Source: CAZBRS01 sp964494475 (GTDB lineage: Bacteria > Myxococcota_A > UBA9042 > CAZBRS01). From it: a DNA stretch of 64,000 bases. Within the stretch, counting starts at the first letter, position 1. Each line of letters starts with the position of its first letter. The position numbers and the translations under genes are program-made. Below are positions 43,336-51,292 of this stretch, in pieces. The notes beneath the pieces were generated by a model. It was not told where the DNA came from, did not search any database, and was given only the letters and a program-made list of their open reading frames with translations. The DNA is taken from assembly GCA_964494475.1 (NCBI GenBank), contig CAZBRS010000029.1:1-64000 (forward strand). The letters are read 5' to 3'.

Positions 43336-44372
43336 CTACTCCGCCAGGTTGCAGTGCCCCTCGCCGTAGTGGCCGAGGGTCGCGAGGGCGGCGAGCAGGC
43401 GCTCGTACTCGGGCAGGGCGCTCAGGGCGGCCTGGGTCGCGTCGATCACGTCGCCCTCTGCCAGGGCCAGGAAGGGGGCGAAGCCGATGGCGCCGTGGTT
43501 CACGGTGTCTTCGTCGGTGGGGTCGGCCGGGCCCTCGCCGGCGTCGCCGAAGATGTGGTCCAGGTGGAAGGTGAGCTCGACCTGGCCCGTGCCGCCCTCG
43601 GCGACCACGCCCGGGGCGTCGGGGTGCGGGCCGCACGAGGTCCAGGCGAAGCTTTCGGTGAAGCGCAGCGTGAAGGTCACGGTGCGCGCGTCCTTCACCG
43701 CCTTGCCCACGAGCAGGAGCGAGGTGCCTTCGGTGCCGGCGGCCAGGCCGTCGGTCTGGGCGGTGGCGGGCACCAGGTCGAAGTTCAGGTAGTTGTAGTT
43801 GCCGATGGGCGCTTCGATGGCGCGGCCGATCTCGGGCAGGTCCGGGCCCTGGTGCACGTCGCGCTGGTAGGTGCCGAGCAGGGCCTCGTGGGCCGAGCCC
43901 TCGGGGATGGCGGCGTGGGGGTGGCCGGCGTGCTTCAGCAGCGGCGCTTCGTAGTCGCCGTCGAGGCGCGTGAGGGCCGACGACAGGGCGTCGGTCTCGG
44001 TCTCGGTCAGGTCCACNNNNNNNNNNNNNNNNNNNNNNNNNNNNNNNNNNNNNNNNNNNNNNNNNNNNNNNNNNNNNNNNNNNNNNNNNNNNNNNNNNNN
44101 NNNNNNNNNNNNNNNNCGAGGCGCGTGAGGGCCGACGACAGGGCGTCGGTCTCGGTCTCGGTCAGGTCCACGGCCACCTGGAAGGCCGTGGGGCCCTCGA
44201 CCGTGACGTACACGTGGTCGAAGTCCACGCGCCAGCCGTCCTCCGACACGAAGCCGTCGCGCGAGAACCCTTCGCCGTTCATCAGGAACTTCAGGGTTCC
44301 GGTGGGCACGTCGGCGGTCGGATCGGAAGCACAGGCCACCATCAGCAACAGCGGTATCGCGAGCGTCTTCAT
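43336..44372 (-). CDS. His-rich lipoprotein, split in this record by a false gap
   Basis: A lipoprotein (signal MKTLAIPLLLMVACA) with a beta-sandwich-like N-terminal part (LKFLMNGEGFSRDGFVSEDGWRVDFDHVYVTVEG) and His-rich segments KHAGHPHAA, FHLDHIFGD, VNHGAIGF and LGHYGEGHC. It probably binds a metal. It starts 14 bp after the TonB receptor stop, in the same operon. The record holds a 100-N gap flanked by the same 55 bases on both sides. Removing one copy and the Ns (155 bp) leaves 882 bp, an intact 293-residue frame. As deposited, the frame is shifted. The domain resembles MbnP-type metal-binding proteins, though I am not certain. Confidence 0.75.
44017..44116. other. Assembly gap of 100 N, probably artificial
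   Basis: Exactly 100 undetermined bases. The 55 bases before the gap (43962-44016) are identical to the 55 after it (44117-44171), which is what two overlapping contigs joined without merging would give. The true sequence most likely has no gap here. Confidence 0.9.
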
Positions 44373-44386
44373 GTTCCCTCCTGCGT

Positions 44387-46438
44387 TCAGAACGTGACCG
44401 TCGCACGCAGCCGGGCCGCCGTCGGCGTTCCCGGCGTGACGTGCACCCCCTCCAGCACCTCGCCGCCCCGGAAGGGCCGCGAGGCGTACGCGAACACCGA
44501 GTCGTACCAGGCCGCACCCAGCAGGTTCAGGACCTCGAGCGTGAGCTCCACGGGCCCGGTCTCGTAGCCCACCTGGGCGTCGACCACGTAGTAGGCCGCC
44601 GACGTGTAGCCGAGGTCCAGGGTGCGCGGGCCCACGAAGCGGCCCCGCAGCGTGCCCTTGAAGCCGTCGGGGTGCGCCAGCGCCACCGTGTTCGTCATCA
44701 TCCACGCGGCCTGGTTGGGGATGGTGTTCCCGTCCACGAAGCGCGCGCGCACCCAGTACAGGTCGGTGCCGACCCACAGCCAGGGCAGCGGGCTCACGCG
44801 CGCTTCGAGCTCGGCGCCGAAGCGCCGGCTGCGGCCGCGCGGGATCGTGGCCCCGACCTCGCTGTCGAAGACCAGCTCGGCCTCCTTGTCGGCCCACCAG
44901 CCGGTGGTGGCCAGGCTGATGCGGTCGCCCCAGAGCTTCAGCGACGAGCCCACCTCGGCCCCCGTGACCGCCGGCAACGTGCGATCGGGAGCCCAGGCCA
45001 CCTGCCGTGCGGTGGGCGACACGAAGCCGCGCCCGAAGTTCAGGAACAGGCTCCAGCCCTCCAGCGGCGTGAAGATGGCGCTGGCCTTGGGTGAGACGGC
45101 GTAGCCCCAGGTCGAGAACGTGACGGGGTCGTCGTCGAGGAACGGCGAGGTGTTGGTGACGATGTCGAGCTCGCCGTAGCGGTCCTGGGTGCCGTCACCG
45201 TCCCACAGGATGGTGTCCAGCCGCACGCCGGCCACCAGGCGCAGCCAGCGCGTCACGTCGACGCGCTCGTCGAGGTACGCGGCCAACGCCGTCTCGACGA
45301 ACTCGTAGCGATTGTAGCCGTCGATCCGCTCCCGGCGCTGCGTCAGCACCTGGCGCTGGTCGACGACGTCGGTGCGGCCCTGCAGGCCGAGCTCGGTGGC
45401 GAAGGTCAGGCCGCCCGCTGCCGTCAGCCAGGCCGCGTTGGTGTTCATGCCGGCGTAGACGCGCTCGTCGCGCTGCTCCATCTGATCGCCGGTCTCGGGG
45501 TGCAGGTAGTAGAACGAATAGTTCGAGAAGATCGACGTGCGCTTGGCGTTGGCGTAGGCCTGCACGCGGCCCATCCAGGCGTCGCCGCGGCTCCAGTCCC
45601 AGGTGAGGCCCAGCAGGTGCCGCTCCACGTCGACCCGGTTCGAGTCGTCGAGCGCTCCGAAGCGCGAGACCGTGCCGGCGTCGATGAGCGCCTCCGGCAG
45701 GATGTCGGCGGCCTCGGACCCGGTGCGATAGCCGGCGTAGAGCAGGCGGAGCTCGCCGGGGCCGAGCGGCATGCGGTGGTGCAGGAAGGCGCGTCCGGCC
45801 CACTGTCGCCCCGGATCGGTGGCCCCGTCGGTGCGGTTGCCCTGCACGGCGCCCCAGGTGTCTCCACCCGGCCAGGTCAGCCCCGCCTCGACCAACCCCT
45901 CGGCCGACGCGAAGGTGCCGGCGCCGCCCGTGACGCGCGCGGCGAACTCGCGCCGACGGTACGGTCGGAAGTCGATGACCCCTGCGGTCGCGAAGTTGCC
46001 GAAGCGTGCGTCGTAGGGCCCCTTCAGCACCCAGATGCGCTCGAGCACTTCGGGCAGCAGGAAGTGCAGATCGAGGTAGCCCGCGCCGTGCACGTGCGAG
46101 GGCTCGTTCAGCGGGATGCCGTCGAGGGTCACGGCCACGTCCTGGCCGTGCTCGGCGTCGAACCCGCGCAGGAAGAACTGGTGCGCCTTGGCGCCGCCCG
46201 TGTGCTGGGTGATGTGCAGCCCGGGCACGAAGCGCAGCAGGTCCGACGCGGTGCTGCGCGGGAACGCCATGAAGTCGCGGTTGCGCACCTCCTGGTCGGA
46301 GGCGGCGCTGAGGGGTCGGTCGGCCTCGATGAGCACGGGCGCGAGCGCCTCGTTGGAGTCGGGCTCGTGGGCGCGAGCGGGAGCGCTCGCCACGACGACG
46401 AGGAGGAGCAGGCCGGTCTTGATAGCACGTAGCATCAT
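44387..46438 (-). CDS. TonB-dependent outer-membrane receptor (metal or metallophore uptake)
   Basis: A 683-residue receptor with signal peptide, plug domain (ASDLLRFVPGLHITQHTGGAKAHQFFLRGFDAEHGQDVAVTLDGIPLN) and a 22-strand-type barrel ending in the terminal Phe (RLRATVTF). An energy-coupling TonB box is near VLIEADRP. His-containing plug residues (GAKAHQF, EPSHVHGAGYLDLHF) suggest a metal or metal chelate. It lies 35 bp behind an ABC permease gene and heads the His-rich lipoprotein. There is no Shine-Dalgarno sequence. A 12-bp inverted repeat covers the start: the first ATG lies in the loop between its arms. Confidence 0.9.
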   Translation of the reverse strand: MMLRAIKTGLLLLVVVASAPARAHEPDSNEALAPVLIEADRPLSAASDQEVRNRDFMAFPRSTASDLLRFVPGLHITQHTGGAKAHQFFLRGFDAEHGQDVAVTLDGIPLNEPSHVHGAGYLDLHFLLPEVLERIWVLKGPYDARFGNFATAGVIDFRPYRRREFAARVTGGAGTFASAEGLVEAGLTWPGGDTWGAVQGNRTDGATDPGRQWAGRAFLHHRMPLGPGELRLLYAGYRTGSEAADILPEALIDAGTVSRFGALDDSNRVDVERHLLGLTWDWSRGDAWMGRVQAYANAKRTSIFSNYSFYYLHPETGDQMEQRDERVYAGMNTNAAWLTAAGGLTFATELGLQGRTDVVDQRQVLTQRRERIDGYNRYEFVETALAAYLDERVDVTRWLRLVAGVRLDTILWDGDGTQDRYGELDIVTNTSPFLDDDPVTFSTWGYAVSPKASAIFTPLEGWSLFLNFGRGFVSPTARQVAWAPDRTLPAVTGAEVGSSLKLWGDRISLATTGWWADKEAELVFDSEVGATIPRGRSRRFGAELEARVSPLPWLWVGTDLYWVRARFVDGNTIPNQAAWMMTNTVALAHPDGFKGTLRGRFVGPRTLDLGYTSAAYYVVDAQVGYETGPVELTLEVLNLLGAAWYDSVFAYASRPFRGGEVLEGVHVTPGTPTAARLRATVTF

Positions 46439-46455
46439 AACGTGCTACGTGCTAC
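46422..46455 (-). promoter_or_regulatory. Double GTAGCA-N15-TGCTAC site over the TonB receptor start
   Basis: A perfect 12-bp inverted repeat (46423-46434 and 46443-46454, spacer 8) resolves into two overlapping operator copies: ATAGCA-N15-TGCTAC (46422-46448) and GTAGCA-N15-TGCTAC (46429-46455), offset by 7 bp. It overlaps the first ATGs of the receptor. The same bases would form a strong hairpin in the mRNA with AUG in the loop. Confidence 0.75.
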
Positions 46456-46473
46456 ACCCCGCGGCGCAGCGCG

Positions 46474-47316
46474 TCAAGGCCGATTCGACCGGACGCCGAC
46501 CGCGCGCTCGAGCCCGTAGAGCAGCGCCGCCACCGTAGCCATGCAGGCGCCCGTGGGCAGCGACAGCTCGAACGAGGCCCAGTAGCCGAGGAAGGCCGCC
46601 GCGGCGCCGGTGACGGCCGCGAGCAGGACTACGCGCAGGGGATCGCGGGCCAGGCGGAGCGCCCCGGCGGCGGGGAAGACCGAGAACGCGAAGGAGGGGA
46701 GGGCTCCCACCACGCGCGTGTTCGCCGCGATGGCGAGGCCGAGGCTCAGGTAGAGCAGGGCGTCGAGCAGGCGCACCGGGGCGCCGTGGGCGCGGGCGGT
46801 GTCGGGGTCGAAGGCCACCCCCACGAACGGGCGGGCCAGCAGGGCGTTCAGCGCCAGGACCGCGGCCGACGTCGTGACCGCCCGCACCATGGGGCCGTGC
46901 TCGAGGGCGATGGCGTTGCCGAAGAGCACGTCGCTCACGTCGTGCATCTCGGCCGAGACCAGGCCGCCGAGCAGCAGCACCAGCGCCGACGCCAGCACGA
47001 AGACGGCCCCCAGCAGCCACTCGCGCGTGGACCCCCGGGACTCGCGCACGAACCCGAGCAGCAGCGCCACGCCAGCCGCGAACACGGCCGCGAACGTGCC
47101 CGGATCGTCGGCCAGCAGGGGTTCGAGCGCCGGCAGGCGGTGCGCGATCAGGAAGGTGAGCACCACGCCCAGCCCCGCCACCTGCGACAGGGCGGCCGGC
47201 AGGAAGACCACCCGGCGGAGCACCGCGTGCACGCCCACGGCCGCCACCGCAGCGGCCGAGATCGACGCCGCCAGCACCACGTCGAGCCACAGGAACGAGC
47301 TCTCGAAGAACGTCAT
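46474..47316 (-). CDS. Zn/Mn-type ABC transporter permease (ZnuB-like)
   Basis: A 280-residue permease of the ABC-3 family, with about eight hydrophobic segments. Characteristic parts are VGVHAVLRRVVFLPAALSQVAGLGVVLTFL (permease-ATPase coupling region) and GALPSFAFSVFPAAGALRL. Its ATG overlaps the ATPase stop (47313-47316). It belongs to the high-affinity zinc/manganese system encoded upstream. Some members act on iron, so the metal is inferred from the binding protein. Confidence 0.9.
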   Translation of the reverse strand: MTFFESSFLWLDVVLAASISAAAVAAVGVHAVLRRVVFLPAALSQVAGLGVVLTFLIAHRLPALEPLLADDPGTFAAVFAAGVALLLGFVRESRGSTREWLLGAVFVLASALVLLLGGLVSAEMHDVSDVLFGNAIALEHGPMVRAVTTSAAVLALNALLARPFVGVAFDPDTARAHGAPVRLLDALLYLSLGLAIAANTRVVGALPSFAFSVFPAAGALRLARDPLRVVLLAAVTGAAAAFLGYWASFELSLPTGACMATVAALLYGLERAVGVRSNRP

Positions 47317-48110
47317 GGTGCGACCTCGGCGACCCGCACGAGGGGATGGCCCCCTACGTCGACGACCTCCATGGGCCGCCCGTACAACGCCGAGAGCCGC
47401 GGCGTCGTGAGCAGCGCGTGGGCGTCGTCGACCACGAACAGCTCCTGATCCTTGTTGACCAGCGCGATGCGGTCGGCGTAGCGGGCGGCGATGCCCAGTT
47501 GGTGGGTCACGAAGACCAGCGCAAGGTGGCGCTCTCGGGTCAGGCCGGACACCAGGTCGAGCAGATCGCGCTCCGAGGGCAGGTCCATGCCGGCGGTCGG
47601 CTCGTCGAGCACCAGCAGGTCGGGCTCCCGCACCAGGGCCCGGGCCAGCAGCACGCGCTGCTGCTGGCCCCCCGAGAGGTCGCGGAAGGGCGTCCGGGCG
47701 AGGTGAGCCAACTCCAACCGCGCGAGCTGGGCGGTCGCCCGGGCCGCCGAGGCGAGGCGGGCCCCGCCCCAGCGGCCGGGCCCGCGTTCACCGAGCCCCC
47801 CGGTGGCCACCACGTCGAGGGCGCAGAGCGGGAAGACGGGGTCGGCCTGGCCCCGCTGCGGGACGTAGCCGACCACCAGCCCCGGACGTCGCGTGACGCG
47901 GCCGGCCAGCGGGGGCAACGTGCCGAGCAGGGTCGCGAGCAGGGTCGACTTCCCGGCCCCGTTCGGGCCCACCACGCAGAGCGTCTCGCCGCTCTGCAGA
48001 TCGAACGAGAGGCCCGACAGGAGGCGGCGTCGGCCGTGACCGATGGTCACGTCGGAGAGCCCCACGAGCGTGTCGGCCACCAGCTCGCGCTGCGGTTGGG
48101 GGGGCGTCAT
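47313..48110 (-). CDS. Zn/Mn-type ABC transporter ATPase (ZnuC-like)
   Basis: A 265-residue ATPase: LSDVTIGHGRRRLLSGLSFDL, Walker A GPNGAGKST, VGYVPQRGQADPVFPLCALDVV (Q-loop of the metal-type family), LSGGQQQRVLLARAL and LLVLDEPTAGMD. It precedes the permease with a 4-bp overlap and follows the small lipoprotein gene by 6 bp. Energises import of the metal delivered by the binding protein. Confidence 0.92.
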   Translation of the reverse strand: MTPPQPQRELVADTLVGLSDVTIGHGRRRLLSGLSFDLQSGETLCVVGPNGAGKSTLLATLLGTLPPLAGRVTRRPGLVVGYVPQRGQADPVFPLCALDVVATGGLGERGPGRWGGARLASAARATAQLARLELAHLARTPFRDLSGGQQQRVLLARALVREPDLLVLDEPTAGMDLPSERDLLDLVSGLTRERHLALVFVTHQLGIAARYADRIALVNKDQELFVVDDAHALLTTPRLSALYGRPMEVVDVGGHPLVRVAEVAP

Positions 48111-48116
48111 CGTCGC

Positions 48117-48506
48117 CTACTCCTCCTCGTGGAGCTCGGGAACGCAGTAGACGGCCGTGCCGAGGGTCTCGAGGGTGCCGTGATCGCAGGGGCATTCGCC
48201 CGTGGCGGGGCACAGGCAGGCCTCGTGGTGGTGCTCCTCCGTGACCGCGTCGTCCCCGGCGACGTCGGCGGTCGAGGCGGCCTCGTCGGCGTCGGCTTCG
48301 CAGAGCTCGGTGACCTCGTCGGCCGGAACGCAGGTGTCGGCGTGGTTCAGGTAGCCGCTGTCGCAGTGGCAGTGGCCGTCGTGCTCGCTGCCGTGGGTGC
48401 CGCAGTCGACGGCGGTCGTGCCTTCGTCGCCCTCGCTGGCGCAACCGGTGAGGCCGAGGCCGAGGGAGAGCGCGAGGATCGTCGTGAGGATCGTGAGACG
48501 TGTCAT
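48117..48506 (-). CDS. Cys/His-rich lipoprotein of the metal-uptake operon
   Basis: A 129-residue lipoprotein (lipobox GLTGCAS) with AAGGAG before the start. The mature part is dense in Cys and His: CGTHGSEHDGHCHCDSGY, an acidic spacer, HHHEACLCPATGECPCDHG. The first block has an EGF-like spacing; the second is a likely metal-binding cluster. It lies between the metal-binding protein gene (23 bp) and the ATPase gene (6 bp), so it probably stores or hands over the metal in the periplasm. The family was not recognised. Confidence 0.82.
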   Translation of the reverse strand: MTRLTILTTILALSLGLGLTGCASEGDEGTTAVDCGTHGSEHDGHCHCDSGYLNHADTCVPADEVTELCEADADEAASTADVAGDDAVTEEHHHEACLCPATGECPCDHGTLETLGTAVYCVPELHEEE

Positions 48507-48529
48507 GCTGGGGGCTCCTTGTCGGGGCG

Positions 48530-49429
48530 TCAGTTCGTGAGCGCGCGGACCAACGAGTCCACGAGCGCGATGTAGCTGTCGGTGTCGCCGGCGCCCACCA
48601 TGGTGGGCAGGACCTTCAGGGTCGCCCCGGACTTCTCGGCGAACACGCGCGAGAGCTGCGCCGGGTAGAACGACTCCTGGAGCACGTACTTCACGCCGAG
48701 CTTCTGCACGCGGCGCACGAGCTCGGCCACGTGATCGGGGCCGGGCGGGATGCCCGGCTTCGGCTCGAGCGCGCCCACCTCCTCGAAGCCGGCGTAGTCG
48801 AGGAAGTAGACCCAGCTGCGGTGGTAGACGACCACTCGCGTACCCTTCTTCGGGTCGAGCGCCCGCCGCCAGTCGGCCATCCGGGCCTCGAGGCGCGCCA
48901 CGAAGGCCTCGGCGCCGCGGGCGTAGTCGGCGGCGTGCTCGCGGTCGAGCTCGGCCAGCCGGGCCGCGATGCCCCGCGCCAGCCGCACGCCGTTGCGCGG
49001 GTCGAACCAGTAGTGCGGGTTGCCGCCCGGGTGGATGTCGCCCTTCGAGCGGTCGGCGGCCTCGACCTCCATGGGCGGGATCAGCGTGGAGCAGTCGAGG
49101 TAGCCCTCGCCCCCGCGTTGAACGAGCGGGTTGCGCGCGGCGCCGAGCAGGGGCGGCAGCCAGCCCCCCTCCAGCTCCAGGCCGGCCAGCAGCAGCAGGT
49201 CGGCGCGGTTCAGCGACACGACGAAGCTGGGCTTGGCGTCGAGGAAGTGGGGATCCTGGGTCGGGCGCACGAGGGCCGTGACGTCGACGAGCGGGCCCCC
49301 GACCTCCTTCGCGATCGCGCCGAAGTCGGGGATGGTCGTGACGACGCGCACCGCGGCCGTTGCCGGGCTCACCGCGAGGAGCAGGAAGGCGAGCACGCTG
49401 ATGGGCAGGGAACGACGAAGGCTTCGCAT
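48530..49429 (-). CDS. Periplasmic metal-binding protein (ZnuA/cluster A-I-like)
   Basis: A 299-residue solute-binding protein with a signal peptide (SLPISVLAFLLLAVSPATA). The metal ligands of the family are visible: His in PTQDPHF, His in GNPHYWFDP, and Glu in VLQES; the His in VYHRSW is also conserved. The long His-rich loop of classic ZnuA is missing; only GDIHPGGNPH is present. Zinc is likely but manganese cannot be excluded. It is translated 16 bp after the outer-membrane protein gene. Confidence 0.9.
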   Translation of the reverse strand: MRSLRRSLPISVLAFLLLAVSPATAAVRVVTTIPDFGAIAKEVGGPLVDVTALVRPTQDPHFLDAKPSFVVSLNRADLLLLAGLELEGGWLPPLLGAARNPLVQRGGEGYLDCSTLIPPMEVEAADRSKGDIHPGGNPHYWFDPRNGVRLARGIAARLAELDREHAADYARGAEAFVARLEARMADWRRALDPKKGTRVVVYHRSWVYFLDYAGFEEVGALEPKPGIPPGPDHVAELVRRVQKLGVKYVLQESFYPAQLSRVFAEKSGATLKVLPTMVGAGDTDSYIALVDSLVRALTN

Positions 49430-49445
49430 GGGCTCCTCCCCCGGC

Positions 49446-50579
49446 TCAATAGGCGTGGGCGCCGTGGGCGCCGGCCGAGACCTCGAGCTGAACGAGGCCG
49501 ATGTGATTCAACGCGTACCCCTCGACGTCCTCGACCGAGTACTGCAGGCGAACCCGCGAGAAGTGGCTGGGCAGGAAGCTGAGGACGGCGCTGCCCCGCA
49601 CCGAATCGAGGCCCAGCTTGGCGCGCCCGTTGTCGGCGGCGGGCTCGTCGCCCTCGAGCCGACGCCAGAGCTCGCCCCGGGCGCCGGCCTCCCAGCGCTT
49701 GCCGAGGCCCACCACCACGTCGGTGGTGCCGCCCACGTCGCGCCACACGTCGTGGGGCACCTCCAGCTCGCGCAGCCACGCCTCGGTGGCCCAGGCCACG
49801 AAGACCGTGCCGGTCTCGCCCCAGCCCAACGGGCGCCATTTGAGGAAGAGATCGAGGCCGTAAGCGTAGGCGCGGTTGCCGGCCTCGGGGCCCATGGCCG
49901 ACGGGGCGAACAGGGCGTTGGCGCCCACCTGCAGCGCCCAATCGTCGGCCAGATCGAAGAATTGGATGACCCTGACAGGGTAGAGGAAGTCCGCGAAGGA
50001 GGGATCTCCCTCGGACAGGGGCTTGGTGCGGAAGGCCCCGCCCTCGCCGGACTGCAGGCCCGCGATGACCTCGACGTACCAGGGCAGGGGCACGAGCCAC
50101 GACAGCTCGACGCCCGGCGCGCCCAGCCCCTCGGCCCCGAACAGGAACTGATTGGGCAGCGTGTGCAGCACGAAGCTCCACGAGTGGGGGTGCACGTTGT
50201 TCTGGCGCCCCAGGCGCGAGAGGAAGAGCCCTCCCCGCGCCTGCAGGTTCCAGGGCAGCGAGAGCGTGGTGAACGTGATCTCCTCGAGGTGCATGTGCGC
50301 GAAGCAGAAGTTCATGTCGAACCGGAAATAGGGGTCGATGTTGGCCGAGGCCGCGAGCTCGGCGCCCGTGACCGCCGGCCCGTTGGTGGTGGGAGCGTGG
50401 CCGCCCAGGTGCAGGCGGTCCGGCTCCGAGAAGTAGGCCCCGACCACGTCGAGGATCACCGAAAGGTTCGGGTTCGTTTCGTTGCCGAGCAGCTCCTTCC
50501 CCAGCACCTCTTGTCCCGGTGCTGCGCGGGGAACGAGCAGCGGCAGCAGCAAGATCGCGACGGCCAGTGCAGGACGCAT
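49446..50579 (-). CDS. Predicted outer-membrane protein of the metal-uptake operon
   Basis: A 377-residue exported protein (signal MRPALAVAILLLPLLVPRAAPGQ, GGAG six bases before the ATG). Many amphipathic strand-like segments and an aromatic C-terminus (GAHGAHAY) suggest a barrel. FCFAHMHLEEITF and NNVHPHSWSFVLH hold His clusters. It leads the binding-protein gene (16 bp), so it may act as the outer-membrane entry for the same metal. The family was not recognised with certainty. Confidence 0.75.
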   Translation of the reverse strand: MRPALAVAILLLPLLVPRAAPGQEVLGKELLGNETNPNLSVILDVVGAYFSEPDRLHLGGHAPTTNGPAVTGAELAASANIDPYFRFDMNFCFAHMHLEEITFTTLSLPWNLQARGGLFLSRLGRQNNVHPHSWSFVLHTLPNQFLFGAEGLGAPGVELSWLVPLPWYVEVIAGLQSGEGGAFRTKPLSEGDPSFADFLYPVRVIQFFDLADDWALQVGANALFAPSAMGPEAGNRAYAYGLDLFLKWRPLGWGETGTVFVAWATEAWLRELEVPHDVWRDVGGTTDVVVGLGKRWEAGARGELWRRLEGDEPAADNGRAKLGLDSVRGSAVLSFLPSHFSRVRLQYSVEDVEGYALNHIGLVQLEVSAGAHGAHAY

Positions 50580-50630
50580 GCGAACTCCATGTCGGCGCCT
50601 GGGCGCGTGGATTCGAGCGACAGCAGCGAA

Positions 50631-50981
50631 TCAGGCCGACAGGGCGGGGGGAGAGTGCGAGGGGGCCAGCAGGTAGAGCGCGATGCCGGAGACGCGGGGG
50701 CAGGGCGGGATGGGCGCGGCCAGCGCGTCGCGGGCCGGCAGCACGGCAGGCAGCAGGGGCGCGACGACAGGAGACAGCGACGCCTGGGTCAGCGCCGCGA
50801 GGAACATGCACTCGTTGTCGTGGTGCGCGTCGCCTTCTTCGTGCAGGGGCAGCGCGTGATCGTGCGTGGCCAGGTGGGCCAGCGCACCGACCTGCGTGGC
50901 GAACAGCACGAGCACCAGCGCCAGCGCGCCCAAGGAGCCGAGCCTCCTTCGCCGCCGGAGCCAGAGCGCATGCCGGGTCAT
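50631..50981 (-). CDS. Small His-rich exported protein (DUF2946-like)
   Basis: A 116-residue protein (119 from a GTG at 50990). An Arg-rich start and hydrophobic segment (GSLGALALVLVLFATQVGA) form a signal anchor. The segment LAHLATHDHALPLHEEGDAHHDNECMFLAAL is His- and acid-rich. This layout, Arg/hydrophobic start, H-x-H cluster, single Cys, Pro-rich tail, resembles DUF2946-like proteins next to metal transporters. It lies 51 bp upstream of the outer-membrane protein gene and may start the operon. Confidence 0.7.
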   Translation of the reverse strand: MTRHALWLRRRRRLGSLGALALVLVLFATQVGALAHLATHDHALPLHEEGDAHHDNECMFLAALTQASLSPVVAPLLPAVLPARDALAAPIPPCPRVSGIALYLLAPSHSPPALSA

Positions 50982-51027
50982 CGTCACCACCGCGAAGATA
51001 CGTCAAGAGACATAGGAGCCCTCGGCG

Positions 51028-51057
51028 AAAAAAGCAAGCCCCGGGCGCCGGGGCCTT
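51028..51057 (-). terminator. Candidate intrinsic terminator (minus strand)
   Basis: On the minus strand, a GC hairpin (GCCCCGG, loop CGC, CCGGGGC; plus-strand coordinates 51038-51054) is followed after four bases by six Ts. It would end minus-strand transcripts arriving from the cyclase gene before they reach the metal operon. Judged by eye. Confidence 0.5.
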
Positions 51058-51163
51058 CTCCAGCGCGAACACCCGCGTGCGTCAACTTGACGGGCAGGAT
51101 CCTATACGTTAAACAGGATCAACGATTCCGTGCTGGTTGAATCATAACTGCGGGAGTTTCACG

Positions 51164-51280
51164 ATGGGCGACAAGGGCGGCAAGAAGGACAAGGACAAGA
51201 GCCAGAAGCAGAAGGCCAGCGCTACGGACAAGAAGAACAAGCAGGCCAAGGACAAGCAGCCCAAGGCGGTCGTGAAGTAG
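51164..51280 (+). CDS. 38-residue Lys-rich small protein
   Basis: A short ORF with good start signals: GGGAG eight bases before the ATG. It encodes MGDKGGKKDKDKSQKQKASA followed by TDKKNKQAKDKQPKAVVK. About 40% of residues are Lys, with no hydrophobic segment. Similar short Lys-rich proteins beginning MGDKGGKKDK occur in many bacteria as uncharacterised proteins, from my recollection of annotations. It could bind nucleic acid or the ribosome. It stands alone, convergent with the cyclase gene. Confidence 0.7.
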   Translation: MGDKGGKKDKDKSQKQKASATDKKNKQAKDKQPKAVVK

Positions 51281-51292
51281 CCCACTCCGGGC

